This document shows positions 25,194 through 33,807 of a stretch of 36,116 bases of DNA, one piece after another (the stretch's first letter is position 1; every line of letters starts with the position of its first letter). The position numbers and the translations under genes are program-made. The notes under the pieces are model-generated. The model was not told the DNA's origin. It searched no databases and saw only the letters and a list, made by a program, of their open reading frames with translations. Source of the stretch: CAUVKI01 sp963552605 (GTDB lineage Bacteria; Bacillota; Clostridia; Tissierellales; Peptoniphilaceae); the NCBI GenBank assembly GCA_963552605.1, contig CAUVKI010000017.1:1-36116 (forward strand), given 5' to 3'.

Positions 25194-26693
25194 CTAGTAT
25201 CCGTCCGGCACATTGGGATCGCTTTTATTATTGGGGTCATAGGGATTCACTTCAGGCGCTTCCGAACTCTCGGATTCGTTCTTATTGCCTCCGCCGTTAT
25301 TTGAGGGTTTGGGTCTTTGAGCTTTGGGACCCACTTTATAGACACCGTCTATCTTTGGATATTCGCTCTTTGAGAAAACTTCTTTTTCTCCGGCATTTCC
25401 CGAAGCGTCAAGCTTTGAGCGATAGACGGTTATGGAAATTCCGTCATGCCCCTCTTTCTCAAGCACCCGTGCGTTGCTTGGCAATTCCTCGTCATAAACC
25501 TCCTTGTTTCTGGAACGAATGCGTTTATCTTCCGTTGCCGTGAAGGAATATTTTTCAGCCAAATGCTGATCGCCATAGATAAAAAATTTTACAGTCGCTT
25601 CACCCACATAAGAACGAATAAATATCGGATAATCGAAAGGATTTTTGAATTTCAAATCCAAATTCGAGTCGTTCACAGCCGCATCAAATCCCGCATCAAT
25701 ATACGATACAGGGATTGAATGGTTATGCCTTTCCGTTATCTCAACACCCGCTCTTATCAGAGCATTATATAGAGTGGTCGAAACCTGACAAACTCCTCCT
25801 CCGAGTCCGTCCTCAAACTTGCCGTCCCTTATTACGGAGGCGGTTTTATAGCCGTTTGATGTCGTCCTCAATCCGGTTTCTTCATTAAAAGACACAACCC
25901 CTTTAGGCTCAATCAACAAATTATTCAAAGCTTTTGCGGCGATTTCCACATTATGCACCCTATCCTCGCCGCTTCCCTCAAGACTTGTGGAAAACTCCGA
26001 GATGATTCCGTTTATTTTGGAATAGTCCGTGTCGCTGTTGGGCTTTTCCTCCCTGACATTGACTTTCGCTTTCAAAACATTCTGGCTTTGAAAAATCTGC
26101 GTCTGAATATAATCCGTAAGCTTTGCCTTTAAGTCCGCTTCATCAACGGAGTAGCCCGCCTCTCCCCGAGTGGTGAAAATTTTTCCCTGCTTCAGTTCAA
26201 AACTCCCCTCCGTGGGTTCCTTATTCAGAGCGGAGGCTACCTCTTTTACCACTTCCTCTATCTTTTGATTATCATAGGTATATTTTACGGGAAAATCCAT
26301 TCCCCTTTTTATTTTAAGAAATTCTCCCACTCTCTCGATAATGTTTCCGCTTCTTGCCACTGCATAAGCCTTATCCACCGCCTCGTCAACCATAGGCTTA
26401 AAGCCGAGCTGATCGGGTGTAAGCTCAACTTGATACATATCAGCCTCAAGGACAAGTCTTTTGCTGCTGAAATTTCCCATCAATGCCGTTTCAACTTTGT
26501 TCTTTGCATAATCTTTTTTAAGACCGTACACATCTTCTCCGGCAATGGTGGTTCCTTCATAAAAGGTATCAACATTCATCACATCTTCATACACCGTTTT
26601 CAGAAAGAACAAAAAAGTTCCCAAGAATATGGAGAGCAAAAGTATAATAAAAATTATTTTCAGACCTTTTTTTCTCTTAGACTTCTTAGCCAC
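25194..26693 (-). CDS. VanW-family membrane-anchored protein with peptidoglycan-binding-like domain
   Basis: Encodes 499 residues. A basic N-terminus and one membrane helix (about 11-33) anchor it facing outwards. A PG_binding_4-type domain (YEGTTIAGEDVYGLKKDYAK and the following 200 residues) precedes the VanW domain, with FNEETGLRTTSNGYKTA, GGGVCQVSTTLYNAL and HNHSIPVSYI. The C-terminal 45 residues are a disordered Pro/Asn/Ser-rich tail. VanW-type proteins occur beside some vancomycin-resistance genes, but their biochemical role is not known; most, like this one, are chromosomal and probably act in the cell wall. Only three bases separate it from the FtsA-like gene upstream. Confidence 0.92.
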   Translation of the reverse strand: MAKKSKRKKGLKIIFIILLLSIFLGTFLFFLKTVYEDVMNVDTFYEGTTIAGEDVYGLKKDYAKNKVETALMGNFSSKRLVLEADMYQVELTPDQLGFKPMVDEAVDKAYAVARSGNIIERVGEFLKIKRGMDFPVKYTYDNQKIEEVVKEVASALNKEPTEGSFELKQGKIFTTRGEAGYSVDEADLKAKLTDYIQTQIFQSQNVLKAKVNVREEKPNSDTDYSKINGIISEFSTSLEGSGEDRVHNVEIAAKALNNLLIEPKGVVSFNEETGLRTTSNGYKTASVIRDGKFEDGLGGGVCQVSTTLYNALIRAGVEITERHNHSIPVSYIDAGFDAAVNDSNLDLKFKNPFDYPIFIRSYVGEATVKFFIYGDQHLAEKYSFTATEDKRIRSRNKEVYDEELPSNARVLEKEGHDGISITVYRSKLDASGNAGEKEVFSKSEYPKIDGVYKVGPKAQRPKPSNNGGGNKNESESSEAPEVNPYDPNNKSDPNVPDGY

Positions 26694-26696
26694 AGC

Positions 26697-28685
26697 CTAC
26701 TCCCATCTGGCATCCACCTTATCTCCGTTATGAAGTTCCATCATATAATCCGCACTCTCTCCGTTCACTTTCAATATAAGTTCTCCCTGTGTTCTTGAAA
26801 GATCTATATCTATATAATCAAATAAATCCACAAACACAAATCTATCCTTGCTGTAAGTATAAGAAAAAGCTTCACCGTTCACGGTGAGGTTAATCGTCTT
26901 TGAAGATTTTTCCGATTTTTCAAAAACGGGAGTCTTTAGCGGAGAGTCTGAACTCGAAATTTTAATAACCGCTATGCTCTCCCCGTCTTGGATAATCTCG
27001 TTGTTTTCCCTCAAAATTCCGTTTGCTCTACATCCGTATTCCTTGGGATTAAAACCCGTTACCTCCAGAAAATCTCCATAGGACGAAAGCTCCGCCACCT
27101 GCACTTTGTCTCCCGCACTTACAATGGTATCCGGAAAAGCTTCTCCTCCGTTTATGCTCACCGACCTAACCGTTTGATATTCCTCCCCCTCATAATAAAC
27201 CTTGCGGTTGAAATCCACAACATCTTTTAGAAAAGTCGGAGGCGTTTCTTTTTCTTCCTCTATCTCTATTTCATCTCCCGTAAGGAGCATTGTCCGTATA
27301 TTCGCCTCTTTTCCGTTTACGGAAATCTTTGCTTGAGTTCTCTTAAAGCCTAGGTATCTCTTTCTGTCGTTCAAATAAAACACGAACTCGTCCGAATGTT
27401 TGGGCAAAAGAGATGAGATATCATATCCCACAAGAAGCATCACATCGGAAACCTGCACCTTGTCGGTATTAAAGAGTCTTACTTCCTTGCCGTTAAATTT
27501 TACCTCGATAAAACTCTTATACTTTTCCTTTGCACCCTCTATCGCAATTCCCACGGGAGTTATAAAATCGGGAGTATGAACTTCAATTCCCTTGACGAAA
27601 TCAATTGCGCTCAAATCCCTTATTACCACTCTTTCCCTTTGAAGTTCCAACTTCTCGGAAATCATGTCTGCAAGTTTCGGGAACTGACTGCTTCCTCCAA
27701 CCAAAAAAACCGCACTCGGAGGCTTTTCGTTAAGCTCAAGAATTTTATCCGCAATGCCCTGACAAAGTGCGTCCACGACCGAATTGAGCTTCTCCAATAT
27801 CTCCTCGGTGCTAAGCTTAAACTCTATCCCCAAGATATTTTTAAAAGTATGCTCGCTCTCCTGATTTAATGAAACTTTCAATTTCTCCGCATCTTTAAAA
27901 TCAAGGAGAAATTGTTTTGAAAGCTCTTCCGTAAGTTCATCTCCTGCGGTTTGAGTCATTGCATATGCCACAATCTCCCCCTCACGGGTGATTGCAATAT
28001 CCGAAGTGCCCGCCCCTATATCGACCAACGCAAGATTTAATATCCTCAAATCGTTTTTTATTGCCACATTTATCGCCGCAATAGGCTCAAGCGTCATAGA
28101 GCCGACTTCAAGTCCGACACGGTGAACTACCGTATATAGACTCTCCACCACACCTCTTGGAAGAAATGTTGCAATAATCTCCACTCCCAAGGTTTTTCCG
28201 ATATGCCCCTCAAGAGAGTCTATGGACTCTCCCTCAAGGAAATATTTTGAAACCGAATACCCCACGTTATAATACTTTTGAGATTCCCCTTTCACATCTT
28301 CATTAAGAGCCGCTTCCGCACTCTGCACTGCCCTGAGTTCCAAAGCGTCCACCTGATTTCTGTTAAACTCCATTCTGTCGGGAAGATCTATCTCGGCATA
28401 GGTTTTTTGAGTTTTTAAGGCACGCCCTGCGGCTGCAATGGAAACGGTAGTAAAAGAAACTCCGAGATCCTTCTCAAGCGCGGATACGATTTCTTTTACC
28501 GTCTTTGCCACGCCCTCTATGTCGTGAATTTGCCCGTCGTGCATAAGACGCTTTTTATGCTCAAGCTTTACATGTGAGTGTACAATCAGTTCTTCTTCTT
28601 CCGTATATTCCGCCGCAATGCCTATTACGGTTCTTGTACCTATGTCCAACGCCAATATCAAATCTTTATCCTTGACTTCTTTCAT
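26697..28685 (-). CDS. FtsA-like actin-fold ATPase with long C-terminal extension
   Basis: Encodes 662 residues. The actin/HSP70 fold is marked by phosphate-1 DIGTRT (14-19), phosphate-2 VDIGAGTSD (221-229) and an adenosine motif VFLVGGSSQFP, with an FtsA-like SHS2 region between them. About 300 further residues form repeated beta-rich segments (NGKEVRLFN, NGKEANIRT, NGGEAF, NGEAFSY, NGESADY), well beyond ordinary FtsA (roughly 420 residues). No FtsA-type C-terminal amphipathic helix is visible. Clostridia often carry such a protein in addition to true FtsA; its role is not settled. The tight link to a VanW wall protein, three bases away, suggests an envelope function. Confidence 0.85.
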   Translation of the reverse strand: MKEVKDKDLILALDIGTRTVIGIAAEYTEEEELIVHSHVKLEHKKRLMHDGQIHDIEGVAKTVKEIVSALEKDLGVSFTTVSIAAAGRALKTQKTYAEIDLPDRMEFNRNQVDALELRAVQSAEAALNEDVKGESQKYYNVGYSVSKYFLEGESIDSLEGHIGKTLGVEIIATFLPRGVVESLYTVVHRVGLEVGSMTLEPIAAINVAIKNDLRILNLALVDIGAGTSDIAITREGEIVAYAMTQTAGDELTEELSKQFLLDFKDAEKLKVSLNQESEHTFKNILGIEFKLSTEEILEKLNSVVDALCQGIADKILELNEKPPSAVFLVGGSSQFPKLADMISEKLELQRERVVIRDLSAIDFVKGIEVHTPDFITPVGIAIEGAKEKYKSFIEVKFNGKEVRLFNTDKVQVSDVMLLVGYDISSLLPKHSDEFVFYLNDRKRYLGFKRTQAKISVNGKEANIRTMLLTGDEIEIEEEKETPPTFLKDVVDFNRKVYYEGEEYQTVRSVSINGGEAFPDTIVSAGDKVQVAELSSYGDFLEVTGFNPKEYGCRANGILRENNEIIQDGESIAVIKISSSDSPLKTPVFEKSEKSSKTINLTVNGEAFSYTYSKDRFVFVDLFDYIDIDLSRTQGELILKVNGESADYMMELHNGDKVDARWE

Positions 28686-28694
28686 AATCGCACC

Positions 28695-29330
28695 TCAAAT
28701 TATTTTCATACACTCATTATTTACCGGACAGCTTTCGCAGTTCGGTTTTCTCGACTTGCACACACGACGCCCCAAAAAGATCAAAAGGTGATGAGCTTTT
28801 GACCAACGGGATTTTTTTATGCACTTCATAAGTCCTCTCTCGGTTTCATCGGGATTTTTACCTTTCACCATACCGAGTCGGTTTGAAACTCTTTGCACAT
28901 GAGTATCCACTGCAATCGCCGGCACTCCGAACGCCACGCTCAAAACCACATTCGCAGTCTTTCTTCCCACTCCCGGAAGAGACATAATCTCTTCCATATT
29001 GTCGGGAATTTTTCCCTCGAAATCCTCAATTATTTTTCGGCTCGCCCCGATTATGTTTTTAGCTTTGTTATGATAAAATCCGCACGAGCGGATTTCATTC
29101 TCAAGAGCGGTCTCGCCCAGCGACAATATCCCCTCGGGAGTATTCGCCTTTTTAAAAAGCTCCTCTGTAACTTTATTCACCCGTACATCCGTACACTGTG
29201 CGGATAAAATCACCGCCACCAAAAGTTCAAAAGGGGTCTTAAAAATAAGTTCGGGTTTTGCATCGGGAAAAGCCAAATCCAATTTATCCAAAATTATATC
29301 AACCGTGTCTTTCGATAAAATCTTTTTCAT
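28695..29330 (-). CDS. nth: Endonuclease III, base-excision DNA glycosylase
   Basis: Encodes 211 residues, the usual length. The helix-hairpin-helix LPGVGRKTANVVL carries catalytic Lys124, VDTHVQRVSNRLG carries Asp142, and C191-x6-C198-x2-C201-x5-C207 holds the 4Fe-4S cluster. The enzyme removes oxidised pyrimidines from DNA and cuts the abasic site. It is the first gene of a tight - strand operon (FtsA-like, VanW, DUF2225, lepB, lepA, hemW), with an extended -10 promoter about 30 bases upstream. Confidence 0.97.
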   Translation of the reverse strand: MKKILSKDTVDIILDKLDLAFPDAKPELIFKTPFELLVAVILSAQCTDVRVNKVTEELFKKANTPEGILSLGETALENEIRSCGFYHNKAKNIIGASRKIIEDFEGKIPDNMEEIMSLPGVGRKTANVVLSVAFGVPAIAVDTHVQRVSNRLGMVKGKNPDETERGLMKCIKKSRWSKAHHLLIFLGRRVCKSRKPNCESCPVNNECMKII

Positions 29331-29355
29331 TCAATCCTCTCTCAATACGATAGCA

Positions 29356-29364
29356 ATTATACCA
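29356..29364 (-). promoter_or_regulatory. Extended -10 promoter of the nth operon
   Basis: On the - strand TGGTATAAT lies about 25 bases upstream of the nth start, just after a short CCAC/GTGG inverted repeat. The -35 region is poor. It could serve all seven genes down to hemW, since no terminator is seen between them. Confidence 0.5.
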
Positions 29365-29486
29365 CAAAGTGTGGAAATACAGTTATCAATATTGCAGGCT
29401 ATTTTGTCCGCAGGAGTTTTATCGAAATTTTTTTTGAAAAAATTATAAAGACTAAAAAAAAATTTACAGTCAAAGGAGAAACCAAA

Positions 29487-29975
29487 ATGAAAATTGAATT
29501 AATGAGATATGAAAATGACGATAAGGAAATCGCCTGCGAGCTTATAAAAAATTTTTGGAAAGAGCATAACGGAATAGAAATTGACGCTGAATCTTTCTTG
29601 GAAGAATGGATTTCAGAAGGAATTTTTTATTTGATTGAGTGCGACGAAAAAAAATCCGGGTTTGTCTGCCTCGGAGAAAGAGGAGGAGATATAAATTGGC
29701 TGGAATACCTTTTCATAATCCCCTCTCTTCAGAATAAGGGAATCGGGAAAAAAGTTTTAAAGCTGCTGGAGGAAATCGTCTCGGAATATTCCGACTCCCT
29801 ATATCTCGAAGTTGCCGCAAGAAATCTTAAAGCCCTAAAGCTCTACAAGGAAACGGGCTATAACTCATTAAACACCATCACGCTCAGAAAAGATTTCAGC
29901 GAAGAAGATTTTGACGTCATAAGCAGAGAAAAAATTTCAGGCTATGAGTTTGAAATAAGAAGAAAAAAATTTTAA
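29487..29975 (+). CDS. GNAT-family N-acetyltransferase
   Basis: Encodes 162 residues; AAAGGAG precedes the ATG. The acetyl-CoA binding motif is visible in LEYLFIIPSLQNKGIGKKVL (Q-x-x-G-x-G), followed by SLYLEVAARNLKALKLYKETGY, the usual motif B with the C-terminal Tyr. It should transfer an acetyl group from acetyl-CoA to an amine; the substrate (protein, peptide, antibiotic or metabolite) cannot be told. It is a single-gene unit, divergent from nth and closed by a hairpin at 29978-30025. Confidence 0.88.
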   Translation: MKIELMRYENDDKEIACELIKNFWKEHNGIEIDAESFLEEWISEGIFYLIECDEKKSGFVCLGERGGDINWLEYLFIIPSLQNKGIGKKVLKLLEEIVSEYSDSLYLEVAARNLKALKLYKETGYNSLNTITLRKDFSEEDFDVISREKISGYEFEIRRKKF

Positions 29976-29977
29976 AA

Positions 29978-30025
29978 TAAAATGGCTAAGCTTCAACGTC
30001 TTGTCTGTTGAGCTCAGCCATTTTA
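29978..30025. terminator. Long hairpin, bidirectional terminator
   Basis: TAAAATGGCT (29978-29987) pairs with AGCCATTTTA (30016-30025), extended by AGC/TCAAC with GTTGA/GCT around a bulge. On the - strand it is followed by a long T tract, on the + strand by TCTTT. It closes both the acetyltransferase unit and the small - strand unit. Confidence 0.7.
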
Positions 30026-30028
30026 TCT

Positions 30029-30171
30029 TTATGCATTCAATTTGATTTTGCGCTTCTCCGCCAATCTTATCGGTTTAGCTTTTACAAATCTTACTCCGTA
30101 CCCTATTTTTATTTTCTTTTTTCACATCAATGCTCCAATCTATACACCTCCTTGAAAATTGATTTATATCA
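30029..30171 (-). other. Small - strand transcription unit with a damaged or unusual reading frame
   Basis: On the - strand there is TGATATAAA (30171-30163), AAGGAGG (30153-30147), ATG directly followed by TGA (30131-30126), then an open frame of 30 codons (KKKIKIGYGVRFVKAKPIRL, then a basic tail) ending in TAA at 30029, next to the hairpin. Removing one A from the A-run just after GTG at 30127 would restore a start for a 31-residue, strongly basic peptide, but either start is 16 to 20 bases from the ribosome site. It may be a decayed small gene or a small RNA. Elsewhere in this window UGA is an ordinary stop (for example hemW). Confidence 0.3.
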
Positions 30172-30238
30172 AAACCCCTAAACTCATATAACTAATCGGA
30201 TTGTTTTTCTATAACTTCATAGAGAAAATGAAAAAATT

Positions 30239-30264
30239 GGGACTGCACAGACAGTCCCTTTTTT
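30239..30264. terminator. Short hairpin terminator
   Basis: GGGACTG (30239-30245) pairs with CAGTCCC (30252-30258), then six T; A/T-rich tracts on both sides allow either direction. No gene on the + strand is known to need it, because the acetyltransferase already ends at 30025. The interval 30030-30240 shows no + strand gene. Confidence 0.6.
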
Positions 30265-30298
30265 GTTGTCATTTATAAAAAAAACATATAGGCGATTC

Positions 30299-30327
30299 TT
30301 GCAATGACAAAAATTTTGCTGTATGTT
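30299..30327 (+). promoter_or_regulatory. Candidate pepF promoter
   Basis: TTGCAA (30299-30304) and TATGTT (30322-30327) are 17 bases apart, about 58 bases upstream of the pepF start, which has AAAAGGAGG. Confidence 0.45.
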
Positions 30328-30384
30328 ATGATTGCATCGTTTTGGAAAGCAAGGTGAAAACAATAAACAAAAGGAGGAGCATTT

Positions 30385-32175
30385 ATGAAAAGAAATGAAG
30401 TTGCACTTGAAGAAAAATGGGATCTCACCCTTCTTTATAAATCCGAGGAGGATTATCAAAAGGCGATTGAAAGCACCGATGTTTCGATTTCAAATTTCAT
30501 ATCTTCCTATGCGGGAAAGATTGAAACCTCAAAGGAATTAAAAAAAGCTTTGGACGACTATTCTCTCATTCTGGAAAGCCTTCGCAAACTTAACGACTAT
30601 GTTTCGTTTGCTTACTCTTCCGATGTGACAGATATCAAAGCAAGCGAAAGAATGGGAAAGCTTTTTAACTCCATTGCAAATTGGGAAGGTGTTCTCGCTT
30701 TTTTTGAAAGCACCATAAGAGAACTTCCCGAAGAAATTTTATCCGAACTCGATGACACACCCTATAGGCACTATCTCAAAAAAATAATCGACAAAAAGCC
30801 CTATGCTCTTGGCAAAGAGTCGGAGTCGCTTCTCTCGACTCTGATGAATGTTCTAAACTTACCCTACTCCATATATGATACGGCAAAACTTAGGGATACG
30901 GTTTTTCCCGACTTTGAAGTGAACGGAAAAATATATTCTTTGGATTACAACATCTTTGAGAACCATATGGAATACGAAAAAGACACAGATCTAAGACGAA
31001 AAGCCTTTGAAGTCTTTTCGGAGGGAATTGGAAGATTGCGCCACACCATAGCCGAAACCTACTTCGGAGAACTTAAGAAACAAAAAGCAATTTCCGATTT
31101 CAGGGGATATAAAAACGTATTCGAATATCTGCTGTTTGAACAGGAAATTCCTCGGGAGGTATATGAAAATCAAATTGACACCATAATGGAAGATTTGCCT
31201 GAGCATATGCGCCGATACACTAGAATTTTGAAAAAAGTGAGAGGGCTTGACGAGGTACACTATTCGGATTTGAGAGCGGATATCGACCCCTCCTACTCAA
31301 GGAGAATATCCTTTGACGAAGCCAAGGAAATTATCTTGGAAGGAGTCGCTCCTTTCGGAGAAGAATATATAGAAGAGTGTAGAAAGATGTTTGATGAAAG
31401 AAGAATCGACTATGCGGAGAACGAGGGAAAGGAAACCGGAGCATACTGCGCCTCGGTCTACGGGTCGGGTTCCTTTATCTTCACAAGCTTTAATCATCAG
31501 ATAAGCGAAACTATGACTCTTGCACATGAACTCGGGCACAGCGTGCAGGGAAACCTTGCTATGAGAAATCAAAACATTCTCTCCTGCGAGCCGTCTTTGT
31601 ATATCATTGAAGCACCGTCAACAGCCGGTGAACTTATTGTGGGAAAAAGTCTTATAGATAAAGCAAAAGATGATCTTAGATTTAAGAGATGGGTGCTTTC
31701 ACAGCAGCTTTCAAAAACCTACTATCATAATTTCGTAACACACTACTTGGAGGCAGTCTATCAAAGGGAAGTCTATCGCCTGATTGACAATGGAGAAACC
31801 GTAGATGCGGACACCTTGGATTCTCTATACAAACAAGCTTTGGAAAAATTCTGGGGAGATTCCATAATATACGATAAGGGCTGCGAAAGAACTTGGATGA
31901 GACAACCTCATTACTATATGGGACTTTACAGCTACACCTATTCCGCCGGTCTTACAATCGGCACAATCCTTGCCCTTGAGATTGCAAAAAATCCCTCCTT
32001 TGCAAAAAAATGGATGGAGGTATTAAAATGCGGCGGCTCAAAGAGTCCTATTGAACTCGCAAAGATGGTCGGAATAGACATCAAAAAAACCGACGCACTC
32101 AAAAAAGCAATTGCCCACATAGGGGAAATCGTCGAAGAGATAGAAAAAATTTCAATTGAGCTTGGAGAGATGTAA
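30385..32175 (+). CDS. pepF: Oligoendopeptidase F (M3B metallopeptidase)
   Basis: Encodes 596 residues, full length. AAAAGGAGG lies upstream of the ATG. The zinc site is H381-E382-L-G-H385 (LAHELGHSVQG) with the third ligand Glu409 (IIEAPSTAGE). The N-terminal half is the helical PepF domain (WDLTLLYKSEEDYQKAIES), and the end has the typical MGLYSYTYSAGLTIG region. The enzyme cuts oligopeptides of about 7-17 residues in the cytoplasm, recycling peptides taken up or released from proteins. It stands alone between two terminators. Confidence 0.96.
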   Translation: MKRNEVALEEKWDLTLLYKSEEDYQKAIESTDVSISNFISSYAGKIETSKELKKALDDYSLILESLRKLNDYVSFAYSSDVTDIKASERMGKLFNSIANWEGVLAFFESTIRELPEEILSELDDTPYRHYLKKIIDKKPYALGKESESLLSTLMNVLNLPYSIYDTAKLRDTVFPDFEVNGKIYSLDYNIFENHMEYEKDTDLRRKAFEVFSEGIGRLRHTIAETYFGELKKQKAISDFRGYKNVFEYLLFEQEIPREVYENQIDTIMEDLPEHMRRYTRILKKVRGLDEVHYSDLRADIDPSYSRRISFDEAKEIILEGVAPFGEEYIEECRKMFDERRIDYAENEGKETGAYCASVYGSGSFIFTSFNHQISETMTLAHELGHSVQGNLAMRNQNILSCEPSLYIIEAPSTAGELIVGKSLIDKAKDDLRFKRWVLSQQLSKTYYHNFVTHYLEAVYQREVYRLIDNGETVDADTLDSLYKQALEKFWGDSIIYDKGCERTWMRQPHYYMGLYSYTYSAGLTIGTILALEIAKNPSFAKKWMEVLKCGGSKSPIELAKMVGIDIKKTDALKKAIAHIGEIVEEIEKISIELGEM

Positions 32176-32194
32176 AACCATAAATTTTTTCCAC

Positions 32195-32233
32195 ACAAAA
32201 AAACTGCTTACTTAATCGCAAGCAGTTTTTTTT
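32195..32233. terminator. Bidirectional terminator between pepF and the ABC operon
   Basis: AAACTGCTT (32201-32209) pairs with AAGCAGTTT (32220-32228); an A run on the left and a T run on the right serve both converging units. Confidence 0.85.
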
Positions 32234-32245
32234 ACGCCTATACAT

Positions 32246-33046
32246 CTACTCATAAAACTCATATTTCCTTACAATTCCTCTTAGAATAATAAAACCAACC
32301 ACGCAATATATAAGACTGACGAAGCAGTGTGTCAATAAGGTGGAATTTATTTTGGGAACTTCATTGTAAAAAATCGAAAGAACGCCTATGGGTGAAAACC
32401 AATGGGCGTCAGTCATCGTATCCAACATTCCCAAAACCAATACGGCAAGCAAGCCTATACCCATAACCGCTTTATACGAAGTGTGTATCTGTGAAAGCAA
32501 TGCTATAAGCATCGCCGTCGAAACTCCCGGAAGAATAGAACATAAACCGATTCCAGCATATTCTATAATCTGATTCAAGTCACTTGTTTTACCAAAAAAA
32601 AACATTCCGACGAGTAATGAAAGAACCATATTGAAAAAAACAACTGACACTATTTTTAACACAATGAACAAAAGCTTCCCATATAGCAGCGTTTCTCGTT
32701 CTACACCGGTCAGCAGTGAAAACTTCATTGTTCCGTTTTCACGATCGAGAGAAAATAGATGGACTGTATTAGTCACTATGAAGATTAAAAAAAACGAAAA
32801 ATAACTCTTATAGATATAGTCCGTCAAAAACAGCGTCGAAAAAACAGTTCCGTTCAGATTCAACAAGGCATTTTTAATCTCTTCGGAAAGTGATTGAGCT
32901 TTGGGAAGATTTTTTATTACCGTTTCCGCCATATCCTTATATGCAACGACTGCCAATGCACAAAGACCTACCATAAACAAAACTTCAAAAATAAAAGCTT
33001 TGTTATAAAAAAATTTTCTAAACTCATTTTTTATGATTTTTACCAT
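32246..33046 (-). CDS. ABC-2 type permease (second of two)
   Basis: Encodes 266 residues with six hydrophobic segments: one near 18-36, a longer extracellular loop, then five from about 82 to 258. The start MVKIIKNEFRKFFYNKAF and the LDRENGTMKFSLLTG motif before the third segment are typical of NisE/NisG- or BcrB-like permeases. It is the last gene of the unit, 23 bases after the first permease gene, and ends at a bidirectional terminator. With the ATPase and the other permease it should form an exporter for membrane-active peptides such as bacitracin or lantibiotics; the substrate is inferred from family only. Confidence 0.85.
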   Translation of the reverse strand: MVKIIKNEFRKFFYNKAFIFEVLFMVGLCALAVVAYKDMAETVIKNLPKAQSLSEEIKNALLNLNGTVFSTLFLTDYIYKSYFSFFLIFIVTNTVHLFSLDRENGTMKFSLLTGVERETLLYGKLLFIVLKIVSVVFFNMVLSLLVGMFFFGKTSDLNQIIEYAGIGLCSILPGVSTAMLIALLSQIHTSYKAVMGIGLLAVLVLGMLDTMTDAHWFSPIGVLSIFYNEVPKINSTLLTHCFVSLIYCVVGFIILRGIVRKYEFYE

Positions 33047-33069
33047 TCTATCTCACCTTTCCCACACAA

Positions 33070-33807
33070 CTATTGCCAGATGTCCTTTTTATTAAGAGCA
33101 ATAAACCCGATAAAGGTAAACACAATTGTATATATTGCCAACACAATAAAAGCCGCGCCGCTGATTTTAGAATTGTATATAGCGGAGCCGTGACTTAAAA
33201 AGTAAGTCGGAGTCATATAATTATTTTCAAATACAGTATCCAAACTCAATGATAAAAACAATAAAACAAAACCGAAAGATATTCCCTTTTGAAAATCTCC
33301 AAATAATATGGAAGCAATCGTAGTCAATAAAATGATTGGCAATAAGCCAACCGATATCACTGCGTATACGTTTGCCGTCATTAAGATTGCGTTGAAAGAA
33401 ATGGAGCCAACTTCGCATCTAAAAACACAGATCACCGTAAAAGCAACGAACGCAACTGCAAATGATATAGCGGAAGAAATTAGCAAAAAAACGAATTTAC
33501 CCGCAAACATCTCCGTTTTACCGACATTGCAAAGTAGAAACGATTTAATCATTCCATTGGCATACTCTCCACCCCACACGGAAGCAACCAAAAGCAGTAC
33601 GAGAATAGGTATGAAAATTTTGATAACTGCGAAAGTTGCATTGTAAAGCATAAAATTGATGTAGAAGGTTTCTCCTGTGCCGAATTGGACATAATTAAAT
33701 TCAACAAGCGATACGCCAATGCAGGAAAAAGCAATAAGTAAAATTCCAATCGGCAACGCCTTTGAACTATTCAACACTCCCAATTCCATACGAAGAAGTT
33801 TAAACAT
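33070..33807 (-). CDS. ABC-2 type permease (first of two)
   Basis: Encodes 245 residues from the ATG at 33807 (MFKLLRMELGVLNSSKALP); a GTG at 33828 would add seven residues and overlap the ATPase gene further. Six hydrophobic segments are visible, and the motif VASVWGGEYANGMIKSFLLC before the third is typical of lantibiotic-immunity (NisE/SpaE) or BcrB-type permeases. It overlaps the ATPase gene by eight bases. The two permeases are only distantly alike and presumably form a heterodimer. Confidence 0.83.
   Translation of the reverse strand: MFKLLRMELGVLNSSKALPIGILLIAFSCIGVSLVEFNYVQFGTGETFYINFMLYNATFAVIKIFIPILVLLLVASVWGGEYANGMIKSFLLCNVGKTEMFAGKFVFLLISSAISFAVAFVAFTVICVFRCEVGSISFNAILMTANVYAVISVGLLPIILLTTIASILFGDFQKGISFGFVLLFLSLSLDTVFENNYMTPTYFLSHGSAIYNSKISGAAFIVLAIYTIVFTFIGFIALNKKDIWQ

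Noticed and set aside
30126..30131. Selenocysteine or UGA readthrough at ATG-TGA
   Set aside because: Position 2 is implausible for selenocysteine, I see no SECIS-like element or selenocysteine genes here, and UGA is an ordinary stop elsewhere in the window.
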